Shown in pieces: positions 39,761 to 49,836 of a DNA stretch of 64,000 bases (position 1 is its first letter; each line of letters starts with the position of its first letter). Below the pieces are notes generated by a model. It was not told where the DNA came from. It ran no database searches and worked only from the letters and a program-made list of their open reading frames with translations. The DNA is from Skeletonema tropicum (Eukaryota; Bacillariophyta; Thalassiosirophyceae; Thalassiosirales; Thalassiosiraceae): NCBI GenBank assembly GCA_037178625.1, contig CM074138.1, forward strand, positions 1,178,001 to 1,242,000, given 5' to 3'. Made by a program: the position numbers and the translations under genes.

Positions 39761-41878
39761 TTAGCTGTACTCCTCAATCAGTTCCCACTCCTCTTTCAGA
39801 TCGACTCCAAGCCATTCCTTTTCAAGCATTTCTTTGGAATCGTTGCTCAACGCATGTCCAAGCTCTCTCTGTAGAAAGTCATATGCATCTTCAGCAGAAT
39901 CATCGGTGTTGTCTTCTTTGCTCTCATCAGATGACTTGCGTTCAACTTCCTGGCCACTATTGATAGAGTCTCCAGTCAAAAGGTTATCATCTGCTTTGGT
40001 TTGATCTAGTGCGCCACTTGCATCATTGTCGTTTTTCATCAGTAAAAGGAGAGCGCTATCAACACTTCCAGTAGTACGCAACGCATTGCGTCCTCTTTCT
40101 TCTTCGACGCCCATGCTCACAAGACTTGCTACATCAACATCACTTACTTCAAATGTTTTTTTGGTGCTAGTCGTACGAGTTATGCCCAAGTCTTTGTCCA
40201 ACTGCACTACACGCTGCAGCACTCCTTGAGCGCCAATCTCATTGTACAATGCGAGAGATTGTTCCATGTCATTATTTGACAAGCGGAGTAATCCTGAACA
40301 AATCATATTGCTTGTCGATTGATCATCATCCTGTCCATCATCGGTATCATTACCAACGCATCTGAATCCAAGCAACTCACTGAGTGTTGATACAAGATCC
40401 AAATTAACAAAGTTACTGTTGTTTGCACACTTCCCCAACTTGTGTTGACGCTTTCGTTTCTTAGCCGACCTACTCTCTTCATCGCGTAAATTTGCAATGA
40501 AGTTTCCAGCGGCGTTCGGGTCACCATTAAATTTGCGTAATGCAGAAATGGCAGTGGAAGGTTCTACGCAGTACGCTCCACATAACAGATCAACACTATC
40601 GGGTGGACAAGACGCTCGTAATTGCTGGCAGAGTACTCGTGCCCATTCAAGCCTTTCCGTGGCTGTATCATTGCAATTTCGCATCTTATTCGCCACACCT
40701 TGTAATAAAAACAGTCTTACAAAGATAGTACAAAGGGGTGGTATTGGGTTGTTTGCTTCTGCATTTACTAATGCAAGTGTCACAAAGTTGTTGTGAACTT
40801 GCTTTCGCAATACAGTCTCTGCTATCTCGAGCCGGCGTGACGCATCGGATAGATTTTCAAGAGAGCCTAGAAGGAGATACGTCCAAGCAATGTCCAACTG
40901 CAAGAGACCATAGTTATCGACCTTATTTTTCCAAATGCCAAGAGTAGATGAGCCCTGCCATTCAGCATCGGCTTCAAGCAAGAACAAAAGAGCTGATGCC
41001 ATGGAGTTTCTCTTGTCTCCATCAGCATCTGCTTCTTTGCTCTTTTCCATCTTTGATCGTCCAATGCGATGCAACCCCAAGGCAGTCAGCAGTGAAATAG
41101 AGTCTGCTTGAGACATTGGTACTAAATTCCCATTCTGATCTGTTATCTCAAATCCAGACTGGTTGTAGGCAATGTGAGAAGCAGATGAGCGAATAGAATT
41201 GATTATCTCCATGTCTGTATCGGTTGTTGACTCCTCTGGAGATGATGCGCCTACAGATGCAGCAGCAGCTGGAGCTGGTGGTACATATCCATGTCCCGAT
41301 ACAATGCATAACAGTTCATTCTTCTTTCGCTCCTCCTTTCCATCCGCCGAAGAGACGATTTTACGGAGGTTTCCTTGACCTGATAGATGTTTTCCCTTGA
41401 AGATCACACGAGCAGTGGTAGCGTTCAATGCACAACACAACTCTGATGATAGTTTGTCGATCGTTAGGCCGGGAGAGATATTCTCCACGCGAATGAGGAC
41501 AGACTTCTTCTTCGTGTTGTTGCTCTTGAAGGTGGCAACGGTATCACCCCATGGGGCAAACGTGGCACCATCGCCATCGGAAAGATTCTCAAAGTGCTGC
41601 GGCGTTGCCAAAATCTTGATATCGACAGAATATTTCTCCAACTTTTTTAGTGCATGAGACTGAAGCTGAGTAAGAATGGACAATATATCATCCACTTTGA
41701 GAGGAGCTTCGGAAGAAGTGGATAATTCTTCGGCCAAACCTTGTGCAAGAGTTCTCAAAGCATCACTTGAGGTGGTATCATCGGCGTCGATCTCTTGCTG
41801 GTGATAGGGTTCGCTCCACAACTGCACCTTTTCTTTGCGCAGATGGGAGAGGACAAGATCTCTCGTCGGTGTTGTCAT
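39761..41878 (-). CDS. NUB1: NEDD8 ultimate buster 1-like protein (UBL-UBA)
   Basis: 705 residues. A ubiquitin-like domain is seen at about 115-170 (VRVENISPGLTIDKLSSELC, then VIFKGKHL). A helical central domain matches NUB1: GLLQLDIAWTYLLLGSLENL, then SDASRRLEIAETVL, then LFLLQGVANK. At least one good UBA domain lies near residue 583 (VASLVSMGVEEERGRNALR), with weaker UBA-like helices around 460-490 (YCVEPSTAISALRKFNG) and 525. NUB1 binds NEDD8 and FAT10 and delivers conjugates to the 26S proteasome through its UBL. Single exon. Divergent from MnmE. Confidence 0.85.
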   Translation of the reverse strand: MTTPTRDLVLSHLRKEKVQLWSEPYHQQEIDADDTTSSDALRTLAQGLAEELSTSSEAPLKVDDILSILTQLQSHALKKLEKYSVDIKILATPQHFENLSDGDGATFAPWGDTVATFKSNNTKKKSVLIRVENISPGLTIDKLSSELCCALNATTARVIFKGKHLSGQGNLRKIVSSADGKEERKKNELLCIVSGHGYVPPAPAAAASVGASSPEESTTDTDMEIINSIRSSASHIAYNQSGFEITDQNGNLVPMSQADSISLLTALGLHRIGRSKMEKSKEADADGDKRNSMASALLFLLEADAEWQGSSTLGIWKNKVDNYGLLQLDIAWTYLLLGSLENLSDASRRLEIAETVLRKQVHNNFVTLALVNAEANNPIPPLCTIFVRLFLLQGVANKMRNCNDTATERLEWARVLCQQLRASCPPDSVDLLCGAYCVEPSTAISALRKFNGDPNAAGNFIANLRDEESRSAKKRKRQHKLGKCANNSNFVNLDLVSTLSELLGFRCVGNDTDDGQDDDQSTSNMICSGLLRLSNNDMEQSLALYNEIGAQGVLQRVVQLDKDLGITRTTSTKKTFEVSDVDVASLVSMGVEEERGRNALRTTGSVDSALLLLMKNDNDASGALDQTKADDNLLTGDSINSGQEVERKSSDESKEDNTDDSAEDAYDFLQRELGHALSNDSKEMLEKEWLGVDLKEEWELIEEYS

Positions 41879-42300
41879 CGTGGGATATAGGTCGTCGATG
41901 GATTGCTATCCGTTGCCGTTTTTGTCTACAAGTTAAGAAGAGGTAGGAGCACGTCTCGACGTGGTTTTGTTGTGAAGGGCATGCCTGCTCCCCAAGGGAA
42001 TGAAAGGCATCAGGCACGCGTCAAAATTATTAGTGATTCCTCTGTAGAAAACATTCTGTAGAGAAAGGCGCCACCAATCACGTGATGTGGAAGAGGGAGA
42101 GTGATGGTCGTGATGGCCCAAAGAGAGCCCAAAGAGATAATAGATGATAGCACCACCACAGAATTGCAGCGCCTCGAATGAATAAGTAGTAGCAATAGCA
42201 GCACCATAAATACAGCTGCTACGAGTATTCAACTTGTTGCCAAACCTCTGGAGACTCCCCTCTCGATCAAATGATCTGTACATGATCATACAACATAAAT
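41879..42300. promoter_or_regulatory. Divergent region between NUB1 and MnmE
   Basis: About 420 bp with both likely promoters. Contains two AGAGAGCCCAAAGAGA-like repeats at about 42120-42137. No gene seen. Confidence 0.4.
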
Positions 42301-44282
42301 ATGCTTCCTAGTAAACAGACACAAAGCACAACCTCAAACTTAGCATCATATCTTCAAATTCAGATAATTGCAATCTCCTTCTTATTGTCGACTATGATGC
42401 CATGTTGGGGATTTGGAATTCAAGCAAGAAACGGTAGGTTTCTCTCCAAGATACGGATGTTGCATCATGATCACAAACACCTGAGTAGACGAATTGGACC
42501 ACAAATCCATCATTCATTGCTGACATCACAACAACAACAGCAACAACAACAATATACACAGAATCACGTTAATTCCCTGATTCTACAATCCTCAAATCAA
42601 CAACTCAACCAGACATCAAAACAACAAACGATAATGACACTGAATATCAAACACTGTCAGAAGAAGAAACCATCTTTGCATTATCAAGTGGTGGAGGAGG
42701 TGCATCAGTAGGAGGTGGTGCCACGGCAGTGGCAGTCATCCGAATGTCTGGCCCTTGTGCATTTGATGCATTACGAGAGTTATTATCTTCTTCGCCAAAT
42801 GGTTTATCAGATGGAACAAAATCACCCAAAATGCCCAAAGCTAAGAATGGCAAGTTTACGAACTCTCTACGATCCACTTACCAGCAATAATAATAATAAC
42901 GAGAGACGACGTGATCCTCTCGATTCAGCCCTCGTTCTGACATTTCCTGGACCAAATAGTTTCACGGGTGAAGATATTGTGGAATTGCATTGTCATGGCT
43001 CACGTGCAGTGGTGAATGGAGTGCTGTCGGCATTGACTCATTTGAATTCAGTACCAATCCCAGCAGCAGCAACAGCAAGTGAAGAATCGCAACAAACACA
43101 AAGAAGATTATCACTGCGACCTGCCGATCCTGGTGAATTTACTCAGCGAGCATATGCTCATGGTAAGTTAGGTTTGGTCGAGGTTGAAGCGTTGTCAGAT
43201 TTGATTGTTGCTGATACGAGTTTACAGCGGAAGCAAGCATTGAAACAATTTGATGGACGCTTGAGTCGTTTGTACATGGGATGGAGGGAAGAGTTGATAA
43301 AGGGTTTGGCACATGCAGAAGCAGTGATCGATTTTGGAGACGATGAGGCATTAGATCCAGACGAGGAAGATGACGATGACATGGCGGGTGATGGAGGGAT
43401 GAGTATTTGGGGAGGAATCTCACCCCGTATCACTTCGCTGCGCCAGGCAATGGAACGTCATCTTGCCGATGCGTCTCGTGGTGAGTTACTCCGAGATGGC
43501 TTGAGGATTGCAATCGTCGGTAGACCAAATGCAGGCAAGTCGTCTCTCCTTAATCTGCTTGCCGGAAGGGACGCCGCAATTGTAAGTTCTACTCCAGGAA
43601 CCACTCGAGATGTTGTTGAGGTCATCTTAGATTTGGGTGGGGTTCGATGCACATTGCTGGATACTGCTGGGGTTAGGGAGGAAAAAGAAGAGGGTGTGAA
43701 CGAGATAGAAGTTGAAGGAATGAAGAGGGCGAGAATAGCTGCGAAAGATGCTCATATAGTCGTCGGCGTTGTTGACTCTACAGATTATGAAAGAGGATTG
43801 GAGGCAGTTGACGAGTTGATAAATGGTGACGGTGTACTTCGACGATTGGAAAAAGGACAACATTCTTTATGTTGTGAATAAAGTTGATTTGAAGAATGAT
43901 GTGAAAGAGTTATCTGAAAGCAACTCATTTGGGATCAGTTGTACGACTAGTGAAGGCGTCAATGATTTCCTATCAGTTCTTACCACACAAGCACTTTCTC
44001 TGGTATCTAATGGCAATGACGATGCATCCTCCACCACGATATCATCACTCGAAGGAAGTGAGGGTGCGGTCATTACCCGGGCTCGTCATAGACGTCACGT
44101 TGAAGCTGCGGCAGATGCATTGGGTCGGTTTGAAGTTTTGAGTGGCCAGGGATACATGGCGTTAGATATGGCAGCCGAGGAGCTGCGATTGGCAGCATCC
44201 GAACTTGGTCGCAGTTACAGGTGCAATAGATGTAGAGGACGTGTTAGACGTGCTGTTTGCAGACTTTTGCATCGGGAAATAA
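42301..44282 (+). CDS. mnmE: tRNA modification GTPase MnmE (TrmE), coding frame broken three times
   Basis: Exon 1 is 42301-42433. A 179-bp intron (GTAGGT donor, CCAG acceptor at 42612) leads to exon 2, 42613-44282. Exon 2 gives the full MnmE order: ETIFALSSG and AVAVIRMSGP; ASLRTLYDP and FPGPNSFTGEDIVELHCHGS; DPGEFTQRAYAHGKLGLVE; G1 GRPNAGKSSLLN; SSTPGTTRD; DTAG; NKVDL; and the C-terminal FADFCIGK. These pieces lie in frames 0, 1, 2 and 0: each break needs one base to be skipped, at about 42840 (in AAAGCTAAGAATGG), 43850 (in GGAAAAAGGAC) and 44212 (in GGTCGCAGTTAC). MnmE with MnmG modifies U34 of organellar tRNAs. The hydrophobic leader (IIAISFLLSTMMPCW) before GFGI suggests an organelle presequence, possibly plastid type. 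Confidence 0.85.
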
Positions 44283-44906
44283 GAGTTGATAGATAGGTAC
44301 TCCTATGGATTATTTTAGTAGCTACTGTCCATATGACTTTAGCTCGCAAGTTAAATTTTAGTGTCGATGTTCTGGATGCATGTACATAAGTAAGGTATTG
44401 CTCATCCTAATCCACGACGGTTCACGGCGACGGTTAGTGTCTGCTGGAAAATTCCAATTTTTCCAGATTTGTGTCAGAAAAGATGACGAAATGCGCTGAT
44501 AGCGTGTCTTTTAATGTGCCATTATTCTATTCTGTTACAGAAGTGGAGAAAGAACGGCGCGTGCGCGCAGAGACGCTAACCGTCATATTCACGATAGCTG
44601 AACCGTCGTGAATCGTCAGTGGATGAATAATGGGTTTTCGAAGAAGCACTTCCCATGATTTCTCCTTCGAGGATGATGGTAATACCGATTCACTTAGGAA
44701 CTAGTACGTACGAAAGTAACGGTACTCAAATTTTGTCACAAAGACGCGTCGGTGATGTTATTTATTCGAATAGATGATGGATAGTGCCGCCAACTCGAGT
44801 TCAAATTTACACATTTGACAAATCTACCAAAGAGGCTTATGTTTGTGAGTGGTGCATGGGTAATAGGATTCTCACGAGACATCGGTAAATGAATGCACGA
44901 TTACAA
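44283..44906. other. Intergenic region, 0.62 kb
   Basis: No open frame. Contains CGACGGTTCACGGCGACGGTTAG (two CGACGGTTA/C words) near 44415-44438 and ACCGTCGTGAATCGTC near 44602-44617, an imperfect inverted pair. Nothing else identified. Confidence 0.4.
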
Positions 44907-45108
44907 AGTGAACCTCCGCGAACTAAACCCCCCTACTCGGCTTAGACCCCCCCTCCAAAAGCCTAAAAATTTTAGACCCCCCTCCCGGTTTCTAGGAACT
45001 AGGGAATTAGTATGTGACTATTCACTATTCCGAAAGTCAGACCCCCTAGAGAAGACTAGCCAAAATTTTTAGACCCCGGGGGATTTACTTAGTTCGCGGA
45101 GGTTCACT
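44907..45108. mobile_element. MITE-like element, 202 bp, perfect 20-bp terminal inverted repeats
   Basis: Left end AGTGAACCTCCGCGAACTAA (44907-44926) is the exact inverse of 45089-45108. Just inside, both ends carry C-rich words (AACCCCCCT, TTAGACCCCCC) and an AAAATTTTAGACC / AAAATTTTTAGACCCC pair. No coding potential. No clear target-site duplication, so the superfamily is open. It sits directly upstream of the receptor gene. Confidence 0.75.
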
Positions 45109-45240
45109 GCTGTAGAAGATCATCTGCATGCGGCATAAAAATCAAGGTGACATATAAATCATGAACTGTGGAGGTCTGGCAACTGCGAAGGCTCTTTCAT
45201 TGTTGGTTTGTACTATACTTAGTTCGTCATTACGTGCAAG

Positions 45241-48200
45241 ATGGTGGCAACGGTTCAACTCGACTGTGAGCCGTGCATCGACCGCACCTCACACACCATC
45301 AAGGCCATCCTTCATGGCACCTCGGATGATGGCTTTTGGCAAAAACTGGCAGCCTCGGCACGTCAATCTGCGTTGGATATGAGGGTCAATCTTGAGTTGG
45401 AGTTGTATCCACCGGGAGGATATAATGATGAGCGTATGGCTTCTGAGATACGAGCCGCATCAGATCGTGCTACGTCGGGATATGATGCATTGATTGTGAC
45501 CATACCCTCTCGGGTTGTTGCAAATGCTGTTCGTTATGCTTCTGAGCGGGGCATGCCAGTGTTTGGGTTGAATTCTGGCTTTGAGGAGGTATCAGGCAAG
45601 GGAGGCATGGCTGAGGAGGGATCAGTATTGTTTTTCACTGCCATGAATGAACGGTTGGGAGGGGAGAAGGCAGCTCAATATTTCATTCAAGATGCAGACG
45701 ATATGCATCAGAATAAAACAATTGTTGAAGTCGATTCCAAAAATACAACAAATGCTACACGATACCTCCAGACTGACACATATTCCAATGCCCTCTTCAT
45801 CTCAATATTGGGGGAGAAAAACTCTGCGTATCAACAGAGGCATGATGGCTTTCGTGACACACTTTTCACAATTAATAATCAGACAGGCACATCAACCGAT
45901 GTGGAGTGGTTTGAGGTGGATGTATCAACAAAAACTTCGACTGAGCTAGGACTTAAGGAAAAGATGACAGGTTGCAAGTACCAAATGATTCTAGTTGGCG
46001 CAGGCAGAGTCGCACCTCAAGTAGTCGAGGCTGTAGAAGCGAATGGATGCAATTTACAGGACATACCTACCAAGATCGGCACATTTGATGCCTCTACTCC
46101 AAATTTTGACTTAATGTTCGAACAAAAGTTGGAATTTATCATTGATCAGCATAACCACATGCAAGGTTGGTCTCCAGTCCATTTTGCTGCACTTTATCTT
46201 TCAACTGGGCTCGTCCTAGCCCCACCGCCTGATGGAGTATACCTCTCTGGTCCAGCTTTTTTCACGAAAGCAAATGCAATTTCAGACACACTACGCATAT
46301 GTACCGATGAGGCCTTCCCAGTCTGCCCGAATACCAATGGCCCTGACGGACTGCGAAGTGACTGTCTGTGTACTGATAGAAAGAAGATTGTCATTGGTGG
46401 TGTCACCCATGGTGATACGAAAGAGCCTTTTTGGGACACAGTGTTCGAAGCAGCTGCACAAAGTGCTAATGATATGGGTGTCACGTTGGACTTCATTCGC
46501 TTTGAACCGCAGGAGAGCGGCGAAATCTTATACCGAAGAATGAGCGCCAAAATCCTCAGTCTTTGCCAGGCTGGAGAAGTGGACGGTCTCTTTGTGTCAA
46601 TCCCAGATGACATTGTTGCTGATGCTGTGCGTAGTTGTTTGGAGTTGAATGTGCCAGTCATGTCAATCAATGCTGGTTTCGACAAATCGACAGAGATGGG
46701 CTTGATTCATCACGTTGGTATGGTCGAGTACAACGCAGGCTACCAGGCCGGTATTCGAATGGCTGGTTCAGCTTCTTTTACCAGAGCATTTTGTGTAAAT
46801 CACGTTCCGGGCCTCCCAGTCCTCGTAGACCGCTGCAGTGGATTCGGGAAAGCCATGCTTGATCTAGGGATCGAGTATGGAGGCGAAATTGAAGTTGCAG
46901 GTGACAACATTGTTCAGTATAGGACTACAGTGGAATCTGCTGTGGGGTTGTCAGGAGACTGGGCAGGACAGGCGCTTCTCCTCGCTGCATTGCAGTTTCC
47001 AGAAGCAACAGAGTTGAAGAAGCGGCATGGTAGCGTTGTCATGGCATCGTTCGATATAAGCGAACTATTGTACGAAGCTCTAGAACGTGGAGATGTTCTC
47101 TTTGGGATTGATCAACAAGCATACCTTCAAGGGTATCTGCCCATTCCAATCCTCACTCATGCCGCACAAACAAAACAATATTTCTTGAATCACGCCATTG
47201 AATCTGGGCCTTCATTCGTCTTTTCACCTCCAAATGCAGCCGAAGCTCTTTGCAGGGCTAGTATCCCTGAATTTCCAGTCTGCCCGGAGTTCCCAGCTGA
47301 GAACTACAACTACGTGAGTGATGGGCTCATCGCCCTTGGGATCGTATTCTTCGCTATCCAAGCTCTTGCCTCTGTGTCGGCAATAGGTGAGTAATTGATG
47401 TTTTGGTATTTGTATTTGCTACGGCTCGATCGATGCTAGCTTACTTGTAGGTGATAACCCAATCATCACAGCTTGGATGGGAGTAAAGAGAAAGCATGTC
47501 GTGGTTCAAGCGGGTCAGCCAGAGTTTTTGGCTCTAGTTGCAATTGGTTGCTTAGTGGCTACATCTGCGGTGAGTTTGATCTCATATCATTGATTACAGC
47601 GAAAGTTTCATATGATCAGTGTGGAAGTCTCATCTTCGTATTGTCATTCACCCAGATACTGCCATTGTCAATACAGGGCGAGTACAGATATGAGCGAGAC
47701 GCCCTGACATTGGAGGATGGTGACGATTTGAATGAAGATATTCATCGAGTTGTAAGTACTTGTGTCGTCTTTCATGTTCACACTCTTCGGGTTCTCAATC
47801 CAGTGGGATCTAATCGTCTGACACGTCGCACTTGCGCCTTCAGGATGCTGCATGCATGGCTGTGCCATGGCTTATTTGCATTGGATTCGTCCTCGTATAC
47901 TCTGCATTGCTGGCCAAGATGCGCCGCATTAAAGAGATCATGACAAAAGCACTACGTTTCAGAAGGGCCTATGTGCCTCGAGGAAAGGTTGTCATGACCA
48001 TCGTTTGTCTCCTAGCAGCAATGTTAGTAATCTTGATCACGTGGCAGTTTGTGAGCCCGCTAGAATGGGAACGAGAAGTCATCCAAAAAGACGCATTCAC
48101 GGGGTACCCCACAGAATCTGTCGGGCATTGTGCATCAGATCACTTTGGTGCATTTGCAGGTACTTGTGCAATCTTCATGGCTTTTTGTCTGTTATATGCA

Positions 48201-49279
48201 CTGGTAAGTTGTGTTAGCTGTTTTGTTGCTTCTGTTGTCTTTCAAGTTCACTCAATCACAACATCATTTGATTGCGAAGGTATTGTGCTACCAGACTCGA
48301 AACATGCCAATTGAGTACAGTGAATCAAAATATGTAAGTTTCTCCTTCTTTTGATACCGAGACAAACTATGTCTTTTTTTATTCACCACGTTTTGTCATT
48401 TGTTCCTTGATGTACCTCCTCTTTAGATCACAGTGTCGGTGATCTTTCTTCTGCAGCTGTTGGTGCTTGGTGTACCAATCCTTATCATTGCACAGGAGAA
48501 TACAAGTGCTCAGTACATTGTTCTCTCACACATCCTCTTCCTCATGTCATTCGGTACCACTCTTCTCATTTTCATTCCGAAGTAAGTGGACTTGAAATTT
48601 TGTACTGGTCACTAACGAAGTTGTAAATGTGAGCTACTGACACATGTGCTTCCCTTCTTCTTGTTTTCTTGCCAACAGATGTATTGCGGCACACCGAAGG
48701 ACAAGCGGTGAAGCAATTCGATCAATTACTAGACGAGCTATGCAGACCCCCGGATCTCTTCCATCTCCAAGTGGACAAGAGACAAGTGGACACAGAGGAG
48801 GTGTTGCAGATATTCGAGCGAGGGTAGAAAGCAGAACCACCCCAATTCAAAGTGAATCTACACAAAATGCGTACGACACTGCAGTCTCCTCCTCTGGACG
48901 GCGAGCCTCCTCAACTGCAGAACAATCTACGCATAATAGAGATAGTGGGCCAGATAATGCTGCGGAAGATGATGACGCATTGTTGGAGTCAACGTTTATT
49001 GATAAGAGTGAACTTGTTGTTGAAGATGACGAAAAAGACAAAGAGGATGATGATGATGATGTTGAGATGGATGAGGGGGGCTTGACTCATGTCACACCTG
49101 ACGTTATCAATGAATTGAGTGCACAAATTGAACAAATCACAGGGAAGTTGAAGAAATTGAAATGTGACGAAAAGGAGTTTGACAACGTTGCTTCCAAGCT
49201 TGCTGATGTGAGAACTTCTCTTCGTCTACTTAGCCCACAGCAGACACGAACGAAAGAGAGTTGCGAAGAAACAAATTAA
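45241..49279 (+). CDS. Class C GPCR-like receptor with two periplasmic-binding-type domains, seven exons
   Basis: Exons: 45241-47386, 47451-47569, 47677-47751, 47844-48203, 48280-48333, 48427-48581, 48679-49279. All have GT-AG ends and consistent phases, giving 1169 residues. The extracellular part holds two tandem type-1 periplasmic-binding (RbsB/LacI-like) domains; they begin IKAILHGTSDDGFWQKLA and IVIGGVTHGDTKEPFWDT. Seven hydrophobic helices follow. The class C landmarks are QPEFLALVAIG (TM2), WLICIGFVLVYSALLAKMR (TM3), and TRNMPIEYSESKY before TM6. The cytoplasmic tail is Ser/Thr-rich, then acidic, ending in a coiled coil (LSAQIEQITGKLKKLKC). Ligand unknown, perhaps a sugar or amino acid by fold. 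A signal-peptide-like start exists at 45161 in another frame (AKALSLLVCTILSSSLRA). Alternatively the acceptor ACTTAG at 45222 implies an upstream exon. Confidence 0.85.
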
Positions 49280-49836
49280 AGCACCATGGCAAGCTGGTAC
49301 GTTTGGGTCCTTTCTTCTTCAGTTGGGTCCTTTCTTCTTCAGTAAGAAGAACGCGTAGATCGTGTGTACGTTAAGTTTCTACATGTACCAGTACTTACCC
49401 GTATGTACAGCAGTTTCCGGTGATTGCTATGCATGCCCACAATAGTTGCCCGCTTCCGCCAGCTGACACAGTAGCGGGCAACTAAGTACGGTGGACTCAC
49501 TGCATTCCATCTCCCTATTTACTCGTAGTCAAGATGATGAGATACAAACTAAACATTTGATACATACTCCTAGGTTAAGTATCCTTTGTTATATGGCCTT
49601 GCAGAATTCTGCATGCAGTAAACGTAGCATACTTATATATATATTACCTACGAATTACACGCGGGCGCGGGGAGACTATTTCAAGTATGTAGGGATATAG
49701 ATTGAAAAGCCATCAACTCGAACTTTTGCCCTAGTACCTTCAGTAGATATAGAAAGATTTCTGCCAGCAAGTAGGTGGATACAAAAACTTAGTATTAGTG
49801 GAACTCGCATTGAAAAAGAGTTCATGAGAGAGTTCC
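49280..49836. other. Intergenic region between receptor and COG2
   Basis: About 560 bp separating two convergent genes. Contains the 20-bp tandem duplication at 49303-49342 and AT-rich DNA. No gene supported. Confidence 0.5.
49303..49342. repeat. Perfect 20-bp tandem duplication TTGGGTCCTTTCTTCTTCAG
   Basis: Two identical units in a row, each ending in a pyrimidine run plus CAG that looks like a 3' splice site. Located about 25 bp after the receptor stop codon. Confidence 0.9.

Noticed and set aside
42530..42555. CAA/CAG run that would encode poly-Gln in MnmE
   Set aside because: It lies inside the predicted 179-bp intron (42434-42612), whose removal links the leader to the MnmE domain in frame.
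46194..46685. 163-codon minus-strand ORF
   Set aside because: Antisense to the second binding domain of the receptor; no independent support.
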